Assembly (NCBI GenBank): GCA_902799655.1
Contig: CADCBH010000017.1
Span: 21,027 to 85,026, forward strand
Source: an uncultured Bacteroidales bacterium
GTDB taxonomy: Bacteria; Bacteroidota; Bacteroidia; Bacteroidales; Bacteroidaceae
DNA length: 64,000 nucleotides
Reading direction: 5' to 3'
The position numbers and the translations under genes were made by a program. The notes beneath the pieces are model-generated. The model was given only the letters and a program-made list of their open reading frames with translations, ran no database searches and was not told the origin of the DNA. Shown one piece after another: positions 39,705-48,030 of this stretch (its first letter is position 1; every line of letters starts with the position of its first letter).

Positions 39705-42548
39705 ATGAGAGAAGCAAAATTGATACTCAGCGACGGTACGGTCTTCAACGGCAGGTCGTTTGGCTATGAGGCTGATACGCTTGGTGATTGCGTAGGAGAA
39801 GTGGTGTTCAATACCGCTATGATGGGCTATCCTGAGAGTTTGACGGACCCTAGCTATGCTGGACAGATACTAGTGACAACATTCCCGCTGATAGGTAACT
39901 ATGGTGTGCCTGATACCGCTCAGGGCAGTGATGGTCTCCCTCTGTTTATGGAGAGTGAAAAGATTCATCCCAAAGCCCTGGTGGTATCTGACTATAGCGA
40001 GAACTATTCCCATTGGAATGCTAAAGAGTCGTTGGCCTCATGGCTGAAGCGTGAGAAGATTCCAGCCATTACAGGCATCGACACACGCCGACTGACAAAG
40101 GTGCTTCGCGAACATGGCGTGATGATGGGAAAAGTCATCGTTGAGGGGGCTGAGGCAAAACCTCAGCCTACGGAACAAGAGGATTACGGATCTGTGAATT
40201 GGGTTGAGAAGGTGAGCTGCAAGGATGTTATTCGCTATAACGAGGGCGCTGGCAAGAAGGTGGTGCTCGTGGACTGCGGTGTAAAGGCTAACATTATCCG
40301 CTGTCTCATCAGACGAGGCGTCGAAGTCATCCGAGTTCCTTGGGATTACGACTTCAACGAACTGGCATTCGATGGTCTTTTCCTGGCCAACGGTCCTGGC
40401 GACCCAGAGCAGTGTGGCAAGACGGTGGCTCATATCCGTACCTTCCTCAACAATGAGACTGTACGCCCCTGTATGGGCATCTGTCTGGGCAATCAGTTGC
40501 TGGCTCGTGCCGCAGGTGCCCAAACCTATAAGTTGAAGTATGGTCATCGCTCGCATAACCAACCCGTGCGCGAGGTGGGCACGAACTGTTGCTTCATCAC
40601 TTCCCAAAATCACGGCTATGCTGTCGATGACTCGACGCTGCCCAGCGACTGGGAACCACTCTTCGTGAATATGAATGACGGCTCGAACGAGGGCATCCGC
40701 CATAAGACCAATCCTTGGATGTCGGCACAGTTCCACCCCGAGGCCTGTAGCGGACCTACTGATACGGAATGGATGTTTGATGAATTTGTGAAAATGCTTG
40801 CGTCCTCTAAGTCAGAGGACGATAGGGGTATTAACAAGGCATCTTCAACTCCACGAAAACCTAATTTGAAGAAAGTATTGCTGTTAGGTAGTGGCGCCTT
40901 GAAGATAGGCCAGGCTGGTGAGTTTGACTATAGTGGTGCACAGGCCCTGAAGGCTCTTAAAGAGGAGGGCATCCACTCGGTGCTCATCAATCCCAACATT
41001 GCCACCGTTCAGACCTCGAAGGAAGTGGCCGATACGGTCTATTTCCAGCCTGTGACACCTGAGTTCGTAGAGCGTGTTATCGAGAAAGAACGCCCTGATG
41101 GCATCCTGTTGTCGTTTGGTGGACAGACGGCTTTGAATTGCGGTGTGGAGCTGTATGAGAAAGGCATCTTAGAGAAATATGGTGTCAAGGTGTTGGGTAC
41201 TCCCGTGCAAGCCATCATTGATACCGAGGATCGCGACCTCTTTGTAAAGCGCCTCGACGAGATTGGCGTGAAGACCATCAAGAGTGAGGCATGTAACACC
41301 GTAGAGGAGGTGCAGAAAGCGGCCCATGAACTGGGATTCCCTGTGATATTAAGAGCGGCCTATGCTTTGGGCGGTTTAGGCTCTGGCTTCTGCGACAATG
41401 AGGAGCAGTTGCTCGCACAGGCTGAGGAGGCATTCTCGTTCTCCCCCCAGGTATTAGTGGAAAAGTCGCTGAAGGGCTGGAAGGAAATCGAGTATGAAGT
41501 GGTACGTGACCGCTTTGACAACTGTATCACTGTTTGTAATATGGAGAACTTTGACCCGTTGGGCATCCACACGGGCGAGAGCATCGTGGTGGCTCCCTCG
41601 CAGACACTCTCGAACAGTGAGTATCACAAACTCCGTGAGCTGGCCATTAAAATCATCCGCCATATCGGTATCGTGGGCGAGTGTAACGTGCAATATGCCT
41701 TCGATCCCAATAGTGAGGACTATCGCGTCATTGAGGTCAACGCCCGTTTGTCGCGTTCGTCGGCTCTAGCATCGAAAGCCACAGGTTATCCCTTGGCCTT
41801 TGTCGCTGCTAAATTGGGTCTTGGCTACGGCCTCTTCGACCTCAAGAACTCGGTAACGAAGACAACCTCTGCCTTCTTCGAACCTGCCCTCGACTATGTG
41901 GTTGTTAAGATTCCCCGTTGGGACCTTACCAAGTTCCATGGTGTGAAGCGTGAGCTCGGCTCGGCCATGAAGAGTGTTGGTGAAGTGATGGCCATTGGAC
42001 GTACCTTTGAAGAGGCCTTGCAGAAAGGACTACGTATGATAGGGCAGGGTATGCACGGCTTTGTGGAGAACCATGAAATCAAGATTCAGGATATCGCCAA
42101 GTCTCTGCATGAGCCTACCGATATGCGTATCTTCGTGGTGTCGAAAGCACTGAAGATAGGTTATACCATCGAACAGATTCATCAGTTGACGAAGATTGAT
42201 CGCTGGTTCCTGCAGAAGCTGAAACATATCGTCGACATCGACCAACAGCTGAAGGAGAACAGTCTTATCTCCGAACTCATGGAGTATATGGAACCCAGTG
42301 AGTTCATGGAATATTTGAGTTCACCAGAGATCTATCCATTACTGCGTGCTGCCAAGATCTACGGATTCTCCGACTTCCAGATAGCCCGTGCCTTAGGTCT
42401 GGAACAACATATGAAGATGGAGCAGGCAGGCCTTGTCATCCGCAAGTGGCGCAAGGCTCTCGGCATCATTCCTACTGTCAATCAGATCGACACTTTGGCC
42501 GCTGAATATCCAGCTCAGACGAATTATCTCTACCTCTCTTACCAATAA
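39705..42548 (+). CDS. carA-carB': Fused CarA-CarB lacking the second half of CarB
   Basis: 947 residues. Residues 1-about 368 are a full CarA: glutaminase nucleophile in PCMGICLGNQLLA, and QFHPEACSGPTDTEWMFDEF. A linker (SSKSEDDRGINKASSTPRKP) joins it in one frame to CarB, starting LKKVLLLGSGALKIGQAGEF at 388. This holds the carboxyphosphate ATP-grasp domain (VEKSLKGWKEIEYEVVRDRF, IEVNARLSRSSALASKATGY) and the oligomerisation domain, ending TLAAEYPAQTNYLYLSYQ and TAA. CarB normally continues for about 520 more residues (carbamate-phosphate ATP-grasp and allosteric domains); none of it follows. The missing half may be encoded elsewhere, lost, or dispensable: work on other CPSases showed that one half can act as a homodimer. 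Confidence 0.9.
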   Translation: MREAKLILSDGTVFNGRSFGYEADTLGDCVGEVVFNTAMMGYPESLTDPSYAGQILVTTFPLIGNYGVPDTAQGSDGLPLFMESEKIHPKALVVSDYSENYSHWNAKESLASWLKREKIPAITGIDTRRLTKVLREHGVMMGKVIVEGAEAKPQPTEQEDYGSVNWVEKVSCKDVIRYNEGAGKKVVLVDCGVKANIIRCLIRRGVEVIRVPWDYDFNELAFDGLFLANGPGDPEQCGKTVAHIRTFLNNETVRPCMGICLGNQLLARAAGAQTYKLKYGHRSHNQPVREVGTNCCFITSQNHGYAVDDSTLPSDWEPLFVNMNDGSNEGIRHKTNPWMSAQFHPEACSGPTDTEWMFDEFVKMLASSKSEDDRGINKASSTPRKPNLKKVLLLGSGALKIGQAGEFDYSGAQALKALKEEGIHSVLINPNIATVQTSKEVADTVYFQPVTPEFVERVIEKERPDGILLSFGGQTALNCGVELYEKGILEKYGVKVLGTPVQAIIDTEDRDLFVKRLDEIGVKTIKSEACNTVEEVQKAAHELGFPVILRAAYALGGLGSGFCDNEEQLLAQAEEAFSFSPQVLVEKSLKGWKEIEYEVVRDRFDNCITVCNMENFDPLGIHTGESIVVAPSQTLSNSEYHKLRELAIKIIRHIGIVGECNVQYAFDPNSEDYRVIEVNARLSRSSALASKATGYPLAFVAAKLGLGYGLFDLKNSVTKTTSAFFEPALDYVVVKIPRWDLTKFHGVKRELGSAMKSVGEVMAIGRTFEEALQKGLRMIGQGMHGFVENHEIKIQDIAKSLHEPTDMRIFVVSKALKIGYTIEQIHQLTKIDRWFLQKLKHIVDIDQQLKENSLISELMEYMEPSEFMEYLSSPEIYPLLRAAKIYGFSDFQIARALGLEQHMKMEQAGLVIRKWRKALGIIPTVNQIDTLAAEYPAQTNYLYLSYQ
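40801..40821. repeat. Palindrome at the CarA-CarB junction
   Basis: CGTCCTCT (40801-40808) and AGAGGACG (40814-40821) are perfect inverses around AAGTC, encoding SSKSEDD exactly in the linker. Confidence 0.7.
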
Positions 42549-42574
42549 CAGGACTGCATTTTTTTTCTGTTTTT

Positions 42575-42606
42575 ATTGGTATTTTCGGGATTTGTTATTA
42601 CTTTTG
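42575..42606 (+). promoter_or_regulatory. Promoter of the Lrp-family gene
   Basis: ATTG (42575-42578), 20 nt, TACTTTTG (42599-42606). It lies 23 nt before the start and 26 bp after the carAB stop. Confidence 0.7.
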
Positions 42607-42629
42607 CAAGCGAAAACAAAAGAAATAAC

Positions 42630-43115
42630 ATGTCCCGACAGTTACTTGACAAACTTGATAGAGAGATTTTGAAGATGATTTCTGAGGATGCCCGCGTTCC
42701 TTTTTTGGAGGTGGCAAGAGCCTGTGGCGTGAGTGGTGCAGCCATTCATCAACGCATACAGAAGCTGACGTCACTGGGCATTCTGAAGGGGTCGCAGTTT
42801 ATCATTGATCCGGAAAAGATTGGCTTTGAAACGTGCGCCTTTATTGGCCTGAACCTCAAGCATCCCGAGTCATTCGATACGGTGGTGGAGAAGTTGAAGG
42901 CCATTCCTGAGGTGGTGGAGTGCCATTATACAACGGGCGACTACGACCTGTTTATAAAGATATATGCAGCCAACAACCACCATCTGCTGACTATCATCCA
43001 CGACAAGTTACAGCCATTAGGCCTGGCTCGTTCTGAGAGCATCATCTCCTTCCATTCGGCCATCAACAGACAACTGGCCATGATGGATCTTCTGCCAATG
43101 GATGAAGAGGAGTAA
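42630..43115 (+). CDS. Lrp/AsnC-family transcriptional regulator
   Basis: 161 residues from ATG 42630 (MSRQLLDKLDREILKMISED). The N-terminal HTH is LEVARACGVSGAAIHQRIQK, and the AsnC/RAM ligand-binding domain is in residues 65-145 (FIGLNLKHPESFDTVVEKLK, VVECHYTTGDYDLFIKIYAA). Family members sense amino acids and regulate amino-acid and nitrogen genes; its place between carAB and dapL, inside the nitrogen cluster, suggests local control. It has its own promoter and converges with dapL. Confidence 0.9.
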   Translation: MSRQLLDKLDREILKMISEDARVPFLEVARACGVSGAAIHQRIQKLTSLGILKGSQFIIDPEKIGFETCAFIGLNLKHPESFDTVVEKLKAIPEVVECHYTTGDYDLFIKIYAANNHHLLTIIHDKLQPLGLARSESIISFHSAINRQLAMMDLLPMDEEE

Positions 43116-43130
43116 ACCTTTGATGGCTGA

Positions 43131-44363
43131 TTATTTCAACCACTGACGGATGCGGTCGAGAGCCTCATCCGTTTTTTCATGACTGCCAAAGGCTGTGAAG
43201 CGGACATAGCCCTCTCCGGCAGGTCCGAAGCCCACACCTGGGGTGCATACTACATGGGCACCATAGAGCATCTCCTCGAAGAATTTCCAAGAACTGGATA
43301 CCTCGGGCGTCTTTGCCCAGATATAAGGCGCATTCTCGCCACCATAACATTCAAAGCCAAGGCTGCGCAGGGTCTCCAGCATCTTCTTGGCATTTTGCAT
43401 ATAGTAGTTGATGGTGGCCTTGATCTGTTTCTTGCCTTCAGGTGTGTAGATAGCCTCAGCAGCACGCTGTGAGATATAGCTGGTACCATTGAACTTCGTA
43501 CACTGACGACGGTTCCACAGTGGATTCAATGAGATGCGCTCACCTGTGAGTGTGGCAGCAGTGACCTCCTTGGGAACTACCGTGTAGCCACAGCGTACAC
43601 CCGTAAAGCCTGCCGTCTTGGAATAAGAGTGGAACTCAATAGCACACTTTCTTGCACCTCGTATCTCGTAGATGCTGTGAGGAATATCGTTATCCTGAAT
43701 ATAAGCCTGATAAGCGGCATCGTAGAATATCAGCGTATCGTTATGGAGGGCATAGTTGACCCACTTGCGCAACTCAGCCTTCGTGATGACGGTACCTGTG
43801 GGGTTGTTGGGATAGCAGAGATAGATGACATCTACACGACGATCGGGAATCTTTGGCACAAAACCATTCTCAGCATTACAAGGCAGGTACATCACGTTCG
43901 ACCAGCGTCCGTCCTCGCCCTTCCATCCGGCACGGCCAATCATCACGTTAGAGTCGATATAGACGGGGTAGATAGGGTCGGTGACACCAATCGAGTTGTC
44001 CCAGCGTACCAGTTCCTGGATATTGCCCGTATCACTCTTCGCACCATCGTTGACAAAGATCTCGTCCTTATCCAGATGAATGCCACGAGGCAGAAAGTCA
44101 TTCTTCAGAATAGCCTCGCGCAGAAAGTCGTAACCCTGCTCAGGACCATAGCCTCTGAATCCCTGAGTGGTGGCCATCTCGTCGGCAGCCTTGTGAATGG
44201 CTTCGATGACGGCAGGAGCCAGTGGTTGCGTGACGTCACCAATACCCAGCGAGATGACATCTGTCTTGGGATGCATGGCCTTGAAGGCGTTGACTTTTTT
44301 GGCGATATCTGCGAACAGATAGTTGTTCGGCAACTTCAGAAAGTGATCGTTTACTAATGCCAT
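43131..44363 (-). CDS. dapL: LL-diaminopimelate aminotransferase
   Basis: 410 residues, the standard length. It makes LL-diaminopimelate directly from tetrahydrodipicolinate and glutamate, the short lysine/peptidoglycan route used by Bacteroidota. Signatures include SLGIGDVTQPLAPAVIEAIH, GFRGYGPEQGYDFLREAILK, FVNDGAKSDTGNIQEL, CYPNNPTGTVITKAELRKWV and the PLP lysine segment FHSYSKTAGFTGVRCGYTVV. It lies 23 bp downstream of dapF, so dapF-dapL form an operon; the junction holds a TTATCAAT-type repeat. Confidence 0.95.
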   Translation of the reverse strand: MALVNDHFLKLPNNYLFADIAKKVNAFKAMHPKTDVISLGIGDVTQPLAPAVIEAIHKAADEMATTQGFRGYGPEQGYDFLREAILKNDFLPRGIHLDKDEIFVNDGAKSDTGNIQELVRWDNSIGVTDPIYPVYIDSNVMIGRAGWKGEDGRWSNVMYLPCNAENGFVPKIPDRRVDVIYLCYPNNPTGTVITKAELRKWVNYALHNDTLIFYDAAYQAYIQDNDIPHSIYEIRGARKCAIEFHSYSKTAGFTGVRCGYTVVPKEVTAATLTGERISLNPLWNRRQCTKFNGTSYISQRAAEAIYTPEGKKQIKATINYYMQNAKKMLETLRSLGFECYGGENAPYIWAKTPEVSSSWKFFEEMLYGAHVVCTPGVGFGPAGEGYVRFTAFGSHEKTDEALDRIRQWLK

Positions 44364-44365
44364 AT

Positions 44366-44389
44366 TTTCTAATTGATGATTGATAATTA
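44366..44389 (-). repeat. TTATCAAT-type linker repeat between dapF and dapL
   Basis: On the minus strand the dapF stop TAA is followed by TTATCAATCATCAATTAG and then the dapL start; same form as 31461-31494. Confidence 0.5.
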
Positions 44390-45256
44390 GATGTCTATTT
44401 CACCATCGAAGACGAAGGCGGCAGGGCCTGTCATATAGACGTGGTTGTCTGTCTCTCGCCATTCGATATCGAGCGTGCCGCCATCCATCACGATGCTAGA
44501 GCGACGACCAGCACGTCCCGTGATAGCTGCTGCGACGGCTGTCGCACAAGCACCAGTGCCACAGGCCTGTGTGATACCACTGCCACGTTCCCAGACTCTG
44601 GTTCTGAAAGCAACCCCTTCCAAACCTCCCCGAGGGGAGGCTTCTTTACCCGTTGAGGCAACCATGTCCCCCTCGGGGGACGAAAGGGGGGTTGCAAATT
44701 CTATGTTACAACGTTGGGGGAAGGCAGGGTGGTGTTCCAAAATGCGTCCCGTCTCGCCTACTTGGTCAATGTTGTCTGTGAATATCACAAAGTGAGGATT
44801 ACCCATAGATACAAAGGTACCCTTGTCAAGTCCCCGTGAGGGAATGAACTGTGCGATGTTCTCGAGTTGGGGCTCCAGCATATCCACAGTGACACTCTCC
44901 ACCACTTCATCTTTGATGTGGAGGCTGAGCGTTTTGATGCCAGACTTGGTGAGCAGTCGGATTTGCGTTAGTGTTGTTAACCCTCTTTCATAGAGGTATT
45001 TCCCTATACACCGCGAGGCATTGCCGCACATCATGGCCTCCGAACCGTCAGCATTGAAGATGCGCATTGTGAAGTCTGCCTCTGGGATGGGCGACACACC
45101 AATCAGTACAAGTCCATCACTACCGATGCCTTTGTGGCGATCGCTCCAGGCAATAGCAGCTTGCTCGGGGTCCTCGATGGGATAACGGGTGGTGTCGACA
45201 TAGATGTAGTCGTTGCCTGCTCCGTGCATCTTGGTGAACTGTACTTTCTTTTTCAT
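44387..45256 (-). CDS. dapF: Diaminopimelate epimerase with a palindrome-encoded insert
   Basis: 289 residues from ATG 45256 ([20 protein letters not shown]); the longer frame would begin ahead of the promoter. It converts LL- to meso-diaminopimelate. The two catalytic Cys are in [14 protein letters not shown] and [20 protein letters not shown]. Between QRCNIEFA and RVWERGSG the family has about 10 residues; here there are about 30 extra ([28 protein letters not shown]), encoded by two palindromic elements facing each other. The insert sits in a surface loop before a conserved strand, so activity may survive. Confidence 0.95.
   Translation of the reverse strand: MKKKVQFTKMHGAGNDYIYVDTTRYPIEDPEQAAIAWSDRHKGIGSDGLVLIGVSPIPEADFTMRIFNADGSEAMMCGNASRCIGKYLYERGLTTLTQIRLLTKSGIKTLSLHIKDEVVESVTVDMLEPQLENIAQFIPSRGLDKGTFVSMGNPHFVIFTDNIDQVGETGRILEHHPAFPQRCNIEFATPLSSPEGDMVASTGKEASPRGGLEGVAFRTRVWERGSGITQACGTGACATAVAAAITGRAGRRSSIVMDGGTLDIEWRETDNHVYMTGPAAFVFDGEIDI
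44602..44697. repeat. Inverted doublet of GC-rich palindromic elements inside dapF
   Basis: Plus-strand AACCCCTTCCAAACC plus CTCCCCGAGGGGAG (44602-44631), a spacer of about 24 bp, then TCCCCCTCGGGGGA plus GAAAGGGGGGTT (44667-44694). Same outward-facing arrangement as in gltD. Confidence 0.8.
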
Positions 45257-45277
45257 GCTCTTCTTTATTTTCGACGA

Positions 45278-45309
45278 CAAAGGTACTGCGATTTGATAGA
45301 AAAAACAAG
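45278..45309 (-). promoter_or_regulatory. Promoter of dapF-dapL
   Basis: Minus strand CTTG (45309-45306), 20 nt, TACCTTTG (45285-45278). It supports the start at 45256. The rest of 45310-45548 is the AT-rich glnK upstream region, with TAACTTTG (45484-45491) as the glnK -7 box. Confidence 0.7.
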
Positions 45310-45548
45310 GAAAAAGTGTCAGAATCACCTTCATTTTCATAAAAAGTAACAAATCGTAAGATATTTAATGGTTTTTCTTTTAATTCGTAAGTAAAATGCG
45401 AGTACGATTTACAAAAGGATAATTTCGGGAATGTTTGTATGGCAAAATGTGTATAATTTCTGTATTTTACTTTCAAAATGTCGTAACTTTGCACCAAGAA
45501 ATCGACAAAGTGTCACATATTAGTTATTAATTAATTAGGTTTTAAGGT

Positions 45549-45896
45549 ATGAAAAAGATTGAAGCAATTATCCGCAAGACCAAGTTCGAAGAGGTGAAAG
45601 CAGCCTTGCTGTCATCCGATATCGACTGGTTTGAGTACCACGATGTCCATGGTATTGGACAGAGCCGTCAGGAGCGAATATATCGTGGTGTCCAGTATTC
45701 TACCGACGTCATCGAGCGTGTGGCCATCACCATTGTTTGCCGAGACATCTTTCTCGCCCCAACGGTAAAAGTCATTCTGAAGGTGGCCCACACGGGTGAG
45801 GTCGGCGATGGTCGTATCTTCGTGAGCGATGTGATCGACACCTATTCTATACGTACGGGCGAGAATGGTGACACCGTATTGAGAGACAAGAAATAA
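45549..45896 (+). CDS. glnK: P-II nitrogen regulatory protein
   Basis: 115 residues. Fold and motifs are those of P-II: MKKIEAIIRKTKFEEVKAAL, T-loop QSRQERIYRGVQYSTD with Tyr in the usual place, then VCRDIFLAPTVKVILKVAHT and GEVGDGRIFVSDVIDTYSIR. P-II binds ATP/ADP and 2-oxoglutarate and docks on AmtB to block ammonium uptake when nitrogen is plentiful. It stands 29 bp before amtB. The T-loop is slightly different from enteric GlnK, as usual in Bacteroidota. Confidence 0.95.
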   Translation: MKKIEAIIRKTKFEEVKAALLSSDIDWFEYHDVHGIGQSRQERIYRGVQYSTDVIERVAITIVCRDIFLAPTVKVILKVAHTGEVGDGRIFVSDVIDTYSIRTGENGDTVLRDKK

Positions 45897-45925
45897 ATAG
45901 GATAACAACTCAAAACAACACAATT

Positions 45926-47179
45926 ATGAACGAAATTGGATTATCACTCGATACTGTATGGATGCTATTAGCAGCCATGTTGGTTTTCTGGATGCAGCCG
46001 GGCTTTGCGCTGTGTGAAGCAGGTTTTACGCGAGGTAAGAACACGGCAAACATCCTGATGAAGAACTTCGTCGACTTCATGTTCGGCTCATTGTTGTTCT
46101 TCTTCCTCGGCTTCGGCTTTATGTTTGGAAGCGAGGGTGCTGGTTTCATTGGTATGCCTAACTGGGGCGACCTGAGTTTCTATAAAGGTGATCTGCCCGT
46201 AGAGGGTTTCCTGATTTTCGAGACTGTCTTCTGTGCCACCTCTGCTACCATTGTTTCTGGTGCAATGGCTGAGCGCACGAAGTTCTCGATGTATCTGATC
46301 TATAGTGCAGTCATCTCGCTGTTCATCTATCCCATTGAGGGGCACTGGACATGGGGTGGTGGCTGGCTCTGCAACGATGCAGCTGACAGCTTTATGATGA
46401 TGACCTTTGGCGACGTGTTCCACGATTTTGCTGGTTCTGCCATTGTGCATAGCGTGGGCGGTGTGTTGGCTCTGATTGGCGCTTTGGCACTGGGTCCCCG
46501 TTTGGGTAAATACAGCGCTGACAAGAAGAGCAACGCTATTCCTGGTCATAACCTCATGATAGCCTCTCTGGGTGTATTCATCCTCTGGCTCGGATGGTTT
46601 GGTTTCAACCCCGGCTCTCAGCTGGCAGCCTCTGGTGAGGTAAACCGCATTGCTATCTCGCATGTGTTCCTGACCACCAACCTCGCTGCTGCAGCAGGTG
46701 GTGTGGCTACGATGTTCCTCACATGGGCCAAATACGGCAAACCATCACTTTCTCTGACTTTGAACGGTGTGCTGGCTGGTCTTGTAGGTATCACGGCAGG
46801 TTGTGACCTGGTATCGCCTGTAGGTGCTGTAGTGATTGGTCTCGTCTGTGGTCTCGTGTTGGTCTATGCCATTGAGTTCATTGATCACAAGTTGCATATC
46901 GACGATCCTGTGGGTGCCAGCTCAGTTCATGGTGTCTGTGGTATTCTGGGAACGCTGCTGACGGGTCTGCTTTCTACCTCTAATGGTGCTTTCTATGGTC
47001 ATGGATGGGGATTCTTCGGAGCTGAGTGCTTTGGCATCCTGGTCATCGACCTCTGGGCTGCTGCCTGTGGTGTCGTTCTCTTCTATGGCATTAAGAAGCT
47101 GCACGGCCTGCGCGTTGACAAGCGCATCGAGGAGGAAGGTCTCGACGTTTATGAACATGGAGAGATGTGTTATAACTAA
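45926..47179 (+). CDS. amtB: Ammonium transporter
   Basis: 417 residues, eleven hydrophobic helices. Family segments include LVFWMQPGFALCEAGFTRGK, HWTWGGGWLC, DFAGSAIVHSVGGVLALIGA (first pore His) and DDPVGASSVHGVCGILGTLL (second pore His). It moves ammonium/ammonia into the cell. Unlike many AmtB proteins it starts directly with the first helix without a cleaved signal peptide. It forms an operon with glnK. Confidence 0.95.
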   Translation: MNEIGLSLDTVWMLLAAMLVFWMQPGFALCEAGFTRGKNTANILMKNFVDFMFGSLLFFFLGFGFMFGSEGAGFIGMPNWGDLSFYKGDLPVEGFLIFETVFCATSATIVSGAMAERTKFSMYLIYSAVISLFIYPIEGHWTWGGGWLCNDAADSFMMMTFGDVFHDFAGSAIVHSVGGVLALIGALALGPRLGKYSADKKSNAIPGHNLMIASLGVFILWLGWFGFNPGSQLAASGEVNRIAISHVFLTTNLAAAAGGVATMFLTWAKYGKPSLSLTLNGVLAGLVGITAGCDLVSPVGAVVIGLVCGLVLVYAIEFIDHKLHIDDPVGASSVHGVCGILGTLLTGLLSTSNGAFYGHGWGFFGAECFGILVIDLWAAACGVVLFYGIKKLHGLRVDKRIEEEGLDVYEHGEMCYN

Positions 47180-47227
47180 GTGAAGTAGCACAGAGTGAGT
47201 AGTATTAATTGTAAAAAGGTAAAAGTT

Positions 47228-47932
47228 ATGAAAAAGATTGTATTATTAGCAATGGGTTTGGCCATGAGTATGACCGCTTTTGCTCAGGATGAGGTTGAAA
47301 CAACGGTAAGAGGTGACATTGTCAGTAGTTACATCTGGCGTGGCCAGGATCTGGGTAGTGCTGGCTTCCAGCCCACATTGGGCGTTGCCTATAAAGGACT
47401 GTCACTGACGGCTTGGGGCAACTACGGACTGGTCAATACCCTTGATACCAAGGAGTTTGACTTGACGCTGGCATACAGCATTGGCGGTTTTAACGTCGGT
47501 GTCACCGACTACTGGTTTGACAGGGGTGGTCTTGATCCTCAGAACCGTTATTTCAAGTATGACGCCCATGGTACCAACCACGTCTTTGAGGCTAACATTG
47601 GCTACGATTTTGGTTTCGCATCACTACAGTGGTTTACCAACTTCACTGGCAATGACTATAAGGAGAACGGCGAGCGAGCCTATAGCAGTTATGTGGAAGT
47701 AGTTGTCCCATTTAAACTTTCTGCCATCGAATGGACTGCTACGGCTGGCGCCGTTCCCACCGAGTCAGTGATTTACGGAACCAATGGCTTTGCAGTGACC
47801 AACGTGTCGCTGAAGGCAACGAAAGAGATTAAGGTAACTGATACGTTCTCTATACCTGTCTTCGGACAGGTCGTGGGCAACCCCTGCTCACAAAAGGCCT
47901 ACCTGGTCTTCGGGTTTACGCTGCAACCCTAA
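47228..47932 (+). CDS. Outer-membrane beta-barrel (TorF-like putative porin)
   Basis: 234 residues from ATG 47228 (MKKIVLLAMGLAMSMTAFAQ, signal peptide). The mature protein is a run of amphipathic strands (TTVRGDIVSSYIWRGQDLGS, LSLTAWGNYGLVNTLDTKEF, YSSYVEVVVPFKLSAIEW), ending in a strand with terminal aromatic and hydrophobic residues (KAYLVFGFTLQP), as in small outer-membrane barrels. The start YIWRGQDLG is common in putative porins of the TorF type. It lies 48 bp after amtB, so it may help ammonium or other small solutes cross the outer membrane; that is inference. Confidence 0.75.
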   Translation: MKKIVLLAMGLAMSMTAFAQDEVETTVRGDIVSSYIWRGQDLGSAGFQPTLGVAYKGLSLTAWGNYGLVNTLDTKEFDLTLAYSIGGFNVGVTDYWFDRGGLDPQNRYFKYDAHGTNHVFEANIGYDFGFASLQWFTNFTGNDYKENGERAYSSYVEVVVPFKLSAIEWTATAGAVPTESVIYGTNGFAVTNVSLKATKEIKVTDTFSIPVFGQVVGNPCSQKAYLVFGFTLQP

Positions 47933-47949
47933 TCTATCCAGGTTCATCC

Positions 47950-47987
47950 CCTCTTCCTGCCGTGATGGCAGGGGGAGGATTTTTTCG
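47950..47987 (+). terminator. Terminator of the glnK-amtB-porin unit
   Basis: CCTCTTCCTGCC pairs with GGCAGGGGGAGG, followed by a run of Ts. Confidence 0.8.
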
Positions 47988-48030
47988 TGTATATAACAAT
48001 TGCATATCAATCAAATAAAACAATGATATT

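Noticed and set aside
45420-45480. Sigma-54 promoter before glnK
   Set aside because: TGGCA is present but no TTGC element at the right distance; a normal TAACTTTG box lies closer to the gene.
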